Below, one piece after another: positions 1-10,300 of a stretch of 64,000 nucleotides of DNA. Source of the stretch: Amyelois transitella (Eukaryota > Arthropoda > Insecta > Lepidoptera > Pyralidae); the NCBI RefSeq assembly GCF_032362555.1, contig NC_083530.1:2076001-2140000 (forward strand), written 5' to 3'. The translations under genes were made by a program, and so were the position numbers. The notes beneath the pieces were generated by a model. That model ran no database searches, was not told the origin of the DNA, and was given only the letters and a program-made list of their open reading frames with translations. Within the stretch, counting starts at the first letter, position 1; the number at the start of each line of letters is the position of its first letter.

Positions 1-944
1 GCTAATTTATTCTCGTCCCTCCAGTTCCAGGGCCGAAGGAAACGAAATTTTTGAAGTTAACCAAACGTAAAGCTGTAGCGAAAACCTGCAAGAAAAAAGT
101 CCCCATACGAAATAAGACAAAATCATAGCTTAAGGTATTCCATAGATGCAAATTAAGTACAAATATTTAGAGCTAACAACTGAATATGCCATACATTAGT
201 TTGAATACTAACCAATGTTCTTACGGTGAGCGGTGGTGATACCTGAACATTTGAGCAACTGGATGTATAACTATCATCCATTATAGGTTTGGTTCTCTTG
301 CAGTGGTCATGGAAGTCAGATGGGATTTGTTTCCTGTAAAAATCAGACTTATACAATCCAGAACGTACTCTGAGCTCGAGAGGACTTCAGAGTGGTGAAT
401 GTGAAACCGGGACTATAGCCTTAAAGTATTTGTATTTAATGTGTATATCTTGTGTTATTCATTGTAGAGTATAAAATTAGGTTTCGTTTGTTTGTAATAT
501 GCTGTTACAAGAAATAGTACATAGAAAAGAAATAAATCACTAGCAATGGGTGACTTATCTCATGAAAGTATATCTTCCAGTTAACCGGCATAATTTCATT
601 GTTGAGACTCAATTATATTTAAAAAACAGTTCAATTTAAAACTGTAAGCCACGTTCAGCTGTATAAAGCCTGATGATGGAATTGAGATTCTAATAGTGAC
701 AGAATGGTGTTAAAAGAAAAATGCCAAGTTTATTGGCTCTTCCCTTGGTTGACTTGACAATATGCCTGTGAGGAGAATCAGATGGCTCACACAATGTTTT
801 TTTTTTCATCCATACCAGACCAGCATAAAAGCTAAACAAGTTACCTTTGATTTTGATTATTTATTTTATCAAATCTCATTATTATTGTACGAAGTACAAA
901 TTATTAAATTTTTGTAGATACTTTAAATCTGAACGTGATCTATT
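1..944. other. Left-edge intergenic DNA
   Basis: AT-rich sequence without a long reading frame. The only coding-like signal is the candidate minus-strand exon at 225-333, listed separately. Nothing else was recognised before the SINE fragment that starts near 945. Confidence 0.5.
225..333 (-). CDS. Candidate internal coding exon, gene unknown
   Basis: On the minus strand an acceptor (TTTTTACAG) is followed by 109 nt of open frame and a good donor (GTAAGA). The reading begins KQIPSDFHDHCKRTKP and ends SPPLT, with phase-2 entry and phase-0 exit. It looks more coding-like than its surroundings, but I do not recognise the protein and found no partner exon between here and the synthetase gene at 4358. 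Downstream exons would lie off the left edge. It may be a chance frame. Confidence 0.3.
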
Positions 945-1018
945 GATCTTTTCGAGATTGTTGGCTCTGTCTTCCCCGCAAGGGATATAGACGTGATTAT
1001 ATGTATGTATGTATGTAG
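945..1018 (+). repeat. SINE-like element, 3' fragment with (TATG)n tail
   Basis: It matches the last 70 bases of the dominant repeat of the window: the segment reading GTTGGCTCTGTC, then CCCCGCAAGGGATATAGACG, then TATGTATG repeats. The 5' two thirds are missing, as expected of 5'-truncated retroposition. Confidence 0.8.
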
Positions 1019-1025
1019 ATAGTTT

Positions 1026-1290
1026 CGCACGAAGTTAAGTATTACCACTTTTATAAGTTACAACGCTGTGTGTGCGTGTGCGCAGAAGTCTTAATTTTTG
1101 TATGACGCGTAAAATATAGCCAATCAGAGCGCGCCAGTTGAATCCGCGAACTCAATTGTACCGTTATTGAGAGCGAGATGGCAGGAGGCCGTTTTTGGAT
1201 TTTAAGTTTAATGTACTTGTAATAAAGTCGTTATTTGATTGAGTTTTCATATGGCGGTAGGTTGGGCTATTCTTGCGCCGTCGTACATAC
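1026..1290 (+). repeat. Diverged repeat, copy 1 of 3 (LTR-like?)
   Basis: It shares an ordered set of blocks with 2150-2425 and 3120-4020: a segment ending TACCACTTT or TTTATAAAAGTTAC, then GGCGCG or GACGCG followed by CCAATCAGAGC, then TGTACTTGTAATAA followed by GTCGTTATT and ATTGAGTTTT. A CCAAT block followed by an AATAAA-like signal suggests retroviral-type LTRs, but no coding remnant links the three copies, so the class is inferred. Confidence 0.5.
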
Positions 1291-1479
1291 ATATATTGCA
1301 GAGGCAACTTATAAAAGTAGTACTGTTATTAATAAATTTACATTGTGTTAAATTAAAAAAAAAACACATTGTGTAAGTAAAATATTAAAACAATCTTGAA
1401 AGGCAAGTTTAACCATCTGTTGGAAAACAAAGTGTGTCAACTGTATGTTTAATTTTTTTATTTAAAGGGCGTCTTATAT

Positions 1480-1620
1480 GAGAGAGAGGAGAGTTCTCAA
1501 AAATATTCATTCCCGCGGGAATTCCAGAAAGCCCTAGACCACATAGGCTATATGCCAAATTTCTAGACCCAGCGTTTTGGGCTGCGTGTTGTACATCAGT
1601 CAGTCACTAATTAACGGAAC
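1480..1620 (-). mobile_element. Non-autonomous Helitron-like fragment
   Basis: It contains CCCGCGGGAATTCC, then a tract reading TGCCAAATTTCTAGACCCAG and a GTCAGTCAC block. A diverged fragment with the same layout lies near 35640-35745. This arrangement is familiar from lepidopteran Helitron-like repeats. No clear ends were seen. Confidence 0.45.
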
Positions 1621-2149
1621 GAGTTTTATATATATTTCGAAATAATTTTACGTGTAATTAATAATTGTTATTTTGTTATTATGCGTCTAATGTGTGTATG
1701 TGTTGTGCGTGTTAGAAAGTAAGCGTGTGTTTTTACCGAGAGCAAAAATTTGTACAGATTGTAATCATTTAAACTTCTAAAGAGATTTAAAGTTTTGTTA
1801 AAAACAATAGTAACAAAAACAAGTGAAAGTGTCTTTAAAAATCAATTCATTGGGGGATCTGGGTGCGCGGCAGTGCCCCCGCCAAGTCCGCGCGAAGCAA
1901 ACGCTGCCGTACCATCTTTTACTGGAACCATTTCGCCACATTTTCATACGCCTATTTGAAAACATCTGGATAAGACCAGAACGCAGAAATTTTCGTCATC
2001 CAGTAAACTATAATCAGATACTTAAAATCCAATAAATCTTAAAATCCTGTAGGTCATCTAGTTCCGAAGTTAATCGAAAGCAAAGTTTCGCATTTACGAC
2101 CTTAGTCTTGGCATGAATTTGTCTAGATTTTATTACTTTTAAGAGAGTT

Positions 2150-2425
2150 TTTTGGTGCGATTACCACTTTCGTAATGTTACACCGATGTACCTGTGCAGT
2201 AGTAAATTTTTTTTGTTAATTTAAGCATGGCGCGAAAATATATGAGCGGTTGGGCCAATCAGAGCGCGCTATTTGAAAACTCGAACAGAACTGTCCGCTA
2301 TCATACAGGCAGGACACATGTTGTTTTTTAGATTCTAAATCTAATGTACTTGTAATAAGGTCGTTATTACATTGAGTTTTAATTCGGTTTGATTCAGATG
2401 TAGGTTGTGTATCGTATCGTACTGT
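2150..2425 (+). repeat. Diverged repeat, copy 2 of 3 (LTR-like?)
   Basis: Second copy of the family at 1026-1290. It carries GGGCCAATCAGAGCGCGC and TAATGTACTTGTAATAAGG followed by GTCGTTATT. Point differences from the other copies are many, so this is an old repeat. Confidence 0.5.
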
Positions 2426-2935
2426 AATTATGATTGTGGTAGTAATCAGACTGTCTATACTTTTTGCTCTCAGTAAAATACAATGTAATATTGCATACAA
2501 ATTTGTAAATAGTTTCTAATAGATTTTATAAATTGTAAGAATTTTAACATTCGAAAAACGCCAAATAATGTTATGTTTTTTGTTTGTAATGATTTTAATT
2601 ATGATTTTTTTTATACAGATAAGAATGCCCCTTATATTAATTTGTTATGTTGCACCAAAAATTTTTTATACCTCCTTGTCAGGTCCAAAACCTAGATGTT
2701 AAATCATTTCCTCGTAAATAGTCATTTATAGAAACAAAGTATTTTGTAAATAAACATAAAAAAATTACTAGGTCAATGTGTAAAATTTGTAAATTATTAT
2801 TTCTTTATTTTCAAAAATATTTTCTTTAATTTTAACGGGGCCATCAAGTAGTTAGTCAATTATTAGATGTCTGAAAAAATATTTGTTGTACCTATAAAGA
2901 TTTATTGAGTTTCAATAAAATGATACTGATTTACC
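2426..2935. other. AT-rich spacer, no gene seen
   Basis: Short homopolymer runs and many stop codons on both strands; nothing recognisable. Confidence 0.5.
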
Positions 2936-2939
2936 TTTG

Positions 2940-3060
2940 TAGTTTTAATCTTACTACTACTCTTGCGCTTTGGAAGCGGTAGCGGATATATTAGATTTAA
3001 GTTATGTGTCGTCAATAAGTGATAATTTGTATCCAATTTAATAAATATACCTATTCTGTT
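2940..3060 (+). mobile_element. LINE 3'-end fragment
   Basis: The block GCGCTTTGGAAGCGGTAG, then ATTAGATTTAAGT, then GTCAATAAGTGATA and GTATCCAATTT recurs on the opposite strand at about 17925-18010. It resembles a 3' tail of lepidopteran RTE-like LINEs from general knowledge of these genomes. No reverse-transcriptase sequence remains. Confidence 0.5.
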
Positions 3061-3119
3061 CTACGTGGCTCTCTGTAAGGATTAGTTCACAAGGTTCATA
3101 CCGAGACGTGACGCGAAGT

Positions 3120-3368
3120 AAAAATGTGTTATTTTTTTCGTTTAATATTGATACAGTTAAATTTTGGGGCACAGTTTTACATTTATAAAAGTTACATCAA
3201 TGTAATGCCGTGGTAATTTAAATTTTGTATGGCGCGTAAATATTTGAGCGGTCGGGCCAATCAGAGCAGGCCATTTGAATCCGCGAACTGAACTGTGCGA
3301 GAAAGGAGACAGTTTGTTTTTGAATTTTTAAGTTTAATCTAATTGTAATAAGGTTGTTATTTTATTGG
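3120..3368 (+). repeat. Diverged repeat, copy 3 of 3, left part
   Basis: Third copy of the CCAATCAGAGC family (GGGCCAATCAGAGCAGGCC, GAATCCGCGAACTGAACTGT). It is interrupted after TTATTGGGG by the Helitron-like insertion at 3369-3963. The right part resumes at about 3964 with TTTGATTCGGCGGTAGGTT, matching GGCGGTAGGTTGGGC of copy 1. Confidence 0.5.
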
Positions 3369-3963
3369 GGTACTAGCTGACCCGCGCAACTTCGTTTGCG
3401 TGTATCCCGCTACTTCGACAAATACTCGTGATATCTCCTAAACTATATGTCTAAATAACACACTGTAAACTGCAAAAATAATCTAAATTAATCTCTTAAT
3501 CTCGTGATGATGAACTTACTTATTTTGATAAGGATATATGTATTATTGGTTATATCACCAGTTAAACATCACCCAACGAATTAAATGTTTTTTTAATACA
3601 GAAAAGTAGTTTTTGTGACTTAAATAAAAAAGCTGGATATATGTCATCGCGGACTTTTTTGTAGAATTAATAAAGACCAATGTTTTTGCTATACATTGTT
3701 CTTACTTGTATCCAACGGTATAAGCGGCGCACGCACAAATGCAATCTTCAATTAGATTTTTTTTCTGACTTCTTGGACATAAATCGCTATAACTCATCTA
3801 ATATAGTTTCAATGTATTTCAATTATATATAAAAACCTGTCGGAGAAAATACTCTTTCTATTAGTGAAAACCGCATCAAAATCCGTTGCGTAGTTTTAAA
3901 GTTTTATGCATACGAAGGGACTACAGACAAAATGGGCGACTTTGTTTTATACTATGTAGTGAT
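3369..3963 (-). mobile_element. Helitron-like element inserted in an older repeat
   Basis: It starts CTAGCTGACCCGCGCAACTT and ends with a block reading GGGCGACTTTGTTTTATACT. This is the reverse complement of the layout of the smaller copies at 27253-27430 and 55912-56094, which run from ATAGTATAAAACAAAGTC to CGGGGCGGGTCGCTAG. It splits repeat copy 3 cleanly and carries no long reading frame, so it is non-autonomous. Confidence 0.6.
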
Positions 3964-4133
3964 AAGCAGTTTGATTCGGCGGTAGGTTACGGTATTCTGC
4001 GCCGTCGCATATTTTCGATGCGATTTACAAAAATAGCTTCTGAAATATGCGACGGCGCATTTTAAAAATGTGTGCAGCGACAAATGTAAGTTGTAAGTAG
4101 TATAGGAAACTTAGTTTCACTTATGTCCTGTGG

Positions 4134-4197
4134 TTCAAGACAATTATAATAAGACCATTCGTCATAACGAGTGGTCTTATTTTAATTGTCTTGAATT
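4134..4197. repeat. Imperfect inverted repeat
   Basis: The arms TTCAAGACAATTATAATAAG and CTTATTTTAATTGTCTTGAA continue inwards through GACCATTCG and CGAGTGGTC around a small loop. The fold-back lies about 160 bp beyond the synthetase stop codon, so it could lie in that gene's 3' UTR or be a fold-back element. Confidence 0.6.
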
Positions 4198-4357
4198 ATT
4201 ACTCTCTCCCCATAGGGAGAAAGTTCTACAAAATCAATAAATATAAAAAATCTGTCATAAATAAAATCTCTATTTCAACATAATTTCACTTAGTCTCTTC
4301 TAGTCTATTTACAAAACGAATTTAGTTCATAAATAACAATCAATTTAAATTAACTTA

Positions 4358-7300
4358 TCAATTAGATAACATTTTTCTCAAATTGTCCAATTCTTCTTTT
4401 TTATTCGACAACTGTTCTCTGTCCATTATTTGGGTCCACTGTGGCACAGTCGTCAAATAATGCGAATTTGAAAATTTCTCTTCCAATTTCGCCAAACTTT
4501 GTTCCAATTTTTTTATCTTCTTCTCCAATTTCGATCTAGCCGACAATATTGTGTTATTGAAATCATCTCCCAAAATTTCCACACCGATTTTCGTAGTTTT
4601 ATCTAAAGGCGCTTGTACATAATTCCTTTTAGGAGCCTCGCCTAGATTCAAAACGCTACAACGCGTCAAATTTAAAACAACAGCTCTATTAAGTTCCAAA
4701 TCTTTGGCTAATGTTTCATCTGTAGTGTCTATTGCTATTGATGGTTTAATTTTGTTTGAAATGCCGTATAGACCTTTTAATTCTCTGACTAGATTTAAAG
4801 TCTTTAGCAGTCTCTCGCTTTGTTTCTCTAAACTTTCGTCTCTCCAACTAATAAAATCTTCAGTCATTGGGTTATCTAAACATGTTTTGTGTAGATCATT
4901 GAAATTATGAATTATATTGTTTTCAAAAGCTGGTATTTTCGGTATAAGTTCATGTGTAAGGTAAATCATAAAAGGGCAGAGACTCCTAAGGGATGTGTTT
5001 AAAACAGCTGACAATGTATGCGCGTGAGCATACCCTGTTTTAACATTATCACTTTCGAATCCAGATTTAGTCGCTTCTAAGTATACATCACAGAATTCAC
5101 TGTAAATTAAAGTTCTTAGAGCTTTAGCAGCTAAATGGAAATCATAATTATCCATAGAATTGTTCACCTTCTCAACCATATAAGCTAATTTACTAAGAAT
5201 CCATTTATCAAAGTAAGTTAAATCGTTGAGAGTTATTTCGTCTTTCGTATTCCGCAATTTGTCAAACGAAATTTGAGTATATTTGACACTTTGCCATATC
5301 TTGTTGCAAAACAATTTGTTTGCGTTACATTGGTACACGTCGAAGTTGACAAAATGTGATTTAACATCTTGAGACAGCAATGTAAATCTAAGAGCGTCAA
5401 CACCACATTCGGGAATTCCTTTAGTACCAGAAAAGTTAGCTTTATGATACGCTATGGCCTTTTTCATTTCATTTGCGCTTAGAACTCCTTGCTTGTTCAT
5501 ATCTTCAGTCTTTTCTCTAAGTTTTTCCAAAGAAATGCCATTGATAACATCAACCGGGTCTATAACATTACCACGACTCTTGGACATTTTAGCGCCTTTG
5601 CTGTCACAAATTATTCCATGTAGAAACACATCTTTGAAAGGCAAACTGCCAGTAAGTTCCAAGCCGAGTATCACCATTCTATGAACCCAAAACCCTAATA
5701 TATCATGAGCCGTTGCCATCAATGACAGAGGATAATACAGTTTGTAATCTTTGTCCAAATTTTCTGGCCACCCCATAGCGGCGAATGGATAAATCCCTGA
5801 TGAGAACCACGTATCTAAAACATCTGTATCCCTTACAGCTTTGATTTCAGCTGGCATAGTTCTCAAAAATTTGGAGGCTTCTAATTTTGCTGTATTCATA
5901 TCTGTGCAAGCTATCCAGACGACATGACTATCGTCAACACTGCATTTGAACGCAGGAACTTGATGTCCCCACCACAATTGCCTTGAGATACACCAATCCC
6001 TGTCATCTTCCGCCCATTGGAGCCAAGTTTTAGTAAATTTATCAGGTGCTACTTTCAAATCGCCGTTCTTTAGAACTTCTACTGCTCTTTTATTTAATTC
6101 GCTGCACATTACGAACCATTGTTCTTTTGGGAGACAGTAAATTACATCTCCAGTCCTGCTACACTTGGGCAATGTCATTTCGTGAGGTTTTATATCCCTA
6201 AGTAGACCAATATCCTTTAAAGTCTTCAGAATTAATTCACGACATTCATATCTATTCTTCAAAAGGAATAAATGATCACAATGCACCATGTTGCCATCTT
6301 CGTTTATAACTTGATATACTGGCAATTGATGCGCTTGACCTATTTCGAAATCTATTTTGCTGTGCGCGGGAGTAATTTTAACAGCGCCCGTACCGAATTT
6401 CATGTCGACGAACTCGTCGCCTATAACTGGCATTGGTGTTTTTCTGAACGGGTGAAATACTTGCCTACCGATCAGACTGTTGTACCTGAAACAATTCATT
6501 CATTCATATAATCACGTTTTATCCCTTGCGGGGTAGATAGAGCCAGCAGTCTTGAAAGACTGACAGGCCACATTCAGCTGTTAGGCTTAGTGATAGTATT
6601 TAGATTCAAATAGTGGCAGGTTGCTAGCACATCGCTTAAAAGTATTATAAGTGTCTTCGCCAATTATTTATTTTTTAACATATTTTTTATAAACGCAACA
6701 CTACATATACGCACTCTTTCACGCACGCACTCAATCCTATTCCTGTCCCACTCTCACACATTTCCCAAATTTCGAAAAAGAATTTTAAAAATAAAGCGCG
6801 CCAATTTTCGTCTCCGCGCGCAACTGCACCGCTCTCTGCATCGATTGTGAATATTCGCAAAATTCATCAAAGACGCTAAAACTTTATTAACTACGCACCC
6901 CGGGGTTAATTTGTGAAGTGCAGTGATTTGTGTTTCCCAAAAACTACCCTTTGGATCGTGGAAGATACCGGCGCTGGACGAGAGCTCGAGTTACGGATCA
7001 AAGGTACTCCTTGTCCATTTCCTTCCGCGAGACCAAGTGTTCCTCACGAGCCGTATCCCTATCTGTTATCCTCACATTACTCTTCAACGCAATACTTCTC
7101 ACACGCTATTAATATCGTATATTTTACTTAATTCCAACGCACCACGCAACGCATCTCATTACTACATACTTAACTACCTACATTACGCTACACTTTCATT
7201 CGCTTAAACACTCATAAACTCATATGTTTCTCTTAAATATAATAATTTATTATCTTATATATTCACAATAGAATATATATTACGCATAACAAATATTCGT

Positions 7301-10300
7301 TCAATTGTATTTTTCGAGATAATTTGATATTTTTTGTTACGAATTTGCGTCAAATTATTTATCGACATCGCCGCCATATTTATTTTCACCGATTTATTTT
7401 ATAAATTTATTTTCTAGTTTCATTAAAGTAATTTTTTACATATTTTCAATTTAAAATGTCGAAACAAAAGTCTGAATGTGCATATTCTCCCGAAATTGTT
7501 CGATTAACAGCAAAAAAGGAACATCTTTTTGCTATTATTCAAGACGCATATACACTTAGTAAAGATATTTCCGATGAAACAAACAAAGAGCAGTTCTTGA
7601 TAATGATACAGTCGCTTGAAAAAACTAGGACTGATTTTATGCAAACGCTCGATGATTTAGCCATAGCTCAAATCTCTTTTGATCCAAAATCAAAACCGGA
7701 TTACTCCAGTATGAAATCTTTTGACCAACTTTATTGTCATATTAAAGCTTGCGAAAATAAATACAACTGTAAGATTTCCAGGTGCGATCAAAAGTTTGAA
7801 TTGTTGAATAAGAAATTACCCCCGCTTAATTTGATATCATTTGATGGTACCCCCACAAAATGGTCACTCTTTTATGAAAACTTTAAGAGTTTAATTCACG
7901 AAAATCCCCGCTTGACGGATGCGGAGAAGGTTCAGTATCTGGTAGGCAAACTAACAGGTAAAGCCCTAACAGTATGTTGCGGTATACCTCCCACGTCAGA
8001 CAATTATTTGATTATTTGGAACGCGCTTTTGGAGAAATACCAAGATATCAGAGTCCAAGCGTCATTTTATATTGACCAAATGATTAATTTTAAGACTGGC
8101 CAATCGCTTGATACATTCTTGGAGCAATTTTGCTCGGCCGAATCTGCGTTACGCAGATTAAAAATCGATAACTTGTCCGATTATATTTTAACGCATATAG
8201 CACTCAATAAACTTGACAAAGAGACAGTAAGATTATTTGAGCAAATGCATTCATGTGTTGAGATACCTACTTTTTCTCAAATAACGCAATTTGTCAATCA
8301 TCAAAACAAGATACAAACGCTTCGTTCGTCTGCCTATACTATGAACAAAACGCTACCCTCGAACGCTAATAAAAATACTAACAAAAATAAAGCAACGCAT
8401 AATTATTTCGCTAACACCGATCAGATAAATACCAAAACAGACATACGTAATTCTAATTCTAAAAACTCACTATCTTACAATTGTTTGATATGCAATTCTC
8501 AACCTTCACACGCATTGTATAAGTGTCAACATTTCTTGAATCAGACTCCAGTTTCCAGAAATAATTTAGTCACTAAGTACAATTTTTGTATTAATTGCCT
8601 CGGATTTCATAATATTGCAGTCTGTCGTTCTCAACGTAACTGTAATATTTGTCAGCAAAGACATCATTCTTTGTTGCACATGCATGATACTCAAAGTGCT
8701 ATCACACCGTCTAGTCACAAGGCGAAGTCAGTGAGCTATCCGTCTCACTCGCACGCACCGTATTCAGCCCCTGTTGCCGATACGCTCACACAGTCGAATT
8801 CTATGCAGCAAGTACACGCAGACTCGAATACGCGCGCAAATTTAAATAATGTTGCGCTGTCGGTTGTTACTTCGTCTCGTTGTAATGAGCTAGGTAATAC
8901 CGTTGTTTTACCTACTGCTTCCGTTTATGTTTTTAATAAGAATAAGCGACATAATTTACGTCTATTTTTAGATTGTGGATCTATGAGCCACTTCATCACA
9001 AAATCTTGCTGTGATCGATTAAATTTAAAAATAACTCCCGCTTCCTCCTCGATTAAAGGTATCGGTCAGACCGAAAGTGTATCATACGGAGTCACTACTC
9101 TGAAATTCCATTCCCGTTTCGATCCTATGTGTTCGTATGATATAGTTGCGCGTGTTATTGACTCGATCACCGACCACCTACCCAACTATGAGTTAGATAT
9201 TTCTAAATTAACTCACTTTAGTGACTTACCAATGGCTGACTATAATTACCACACGCCCGGCGAGGTGGATTGTTTAATTGGTAACGAGCTCTTCCCGTTT
9301 CTGTTAGGAAGTGACAAAGTGACTTCACCGCATTCTTCCGTAGTTGCGTTAGAAACTACTCTTGGATATGTAGCCATGGGTAAGGCTGCTGTTACGCGCA
9401 TCAAGCCCTGTCGCAATGCTAATAATAAAACTTTCTTTTGTTTTACTGAACAAACCTCAACGCTAGAATCAATTACTCAACGCTTTTGGGAACTTGACAA
9501 TGTCCCTCATAAAATTCATATGAGCCCTGACGATCAGGCCTGAGGATAGGCTTCGAAAACTCGTATCGTTATTGACGCCAGTAGTAAAACTACTAGTGGA
9601 AAGTCCCTTAATGACCTTCTTTATACAGGTCCGAATTTACAGACAAGTATATTTGACCTTTTATTAAATTTACGCATGTTCTCTGTGGCCCTATCTGCAG
9701 ACATTGAAAAGATGTATTTTCAATTGAAACTTACTCCCACTCATCACGTTTTTCAACGTATTTTATATCGATTCGATTCTAGATCTGATATCGATACGTT
9801 CGAGTTCAATCGTGTATCTTTCGGTATATCAAGTTCCCCTTACCTTGCCATGAGAGTCATTCGCCAGCTAGCTGCCGATAGCCGCGATCAATTTCCTCTC
9901 GCCGCTACAGAAGCTGAAACTCACATGTACATGGATGATTTCATCACATCTATGGATGGCGTAGACGTCGCTCTAAAGGCCAAGTCCGAGTTGATCCAAA
10001 TGTTTGCCTCTGGTGGTTTTAATCTCACGAAGTGGATTTCTAATAGTCCCGACCTCTTGGACAAGTCGTCCGCAATGCAAAGTGAAGACGTCATACAATT
10101 TGATACTAACGCTTCAACTCCACATAAGATAGTAGGAATGCAGTGGTTACCTACTACTGATCATTTTCAATTCTCAACAAACGCTGATATGCAAGAGTGC
10201 ACCAAGCGCTTTATTCTCTCGATTACTGCGCGCTTATTCGACCCATTAGGACTACTAGGCCCGGTGGTCACATACATGAAACTGCTCGTTCAAGAATGCT

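Noticed and set aside
6913-7207. Short frames beginning in the 5' LTR
   Set aside because: They lie in LTR and leader sequence of the BEL element and repeat at 12919 in the 3' LTR; not host genes.
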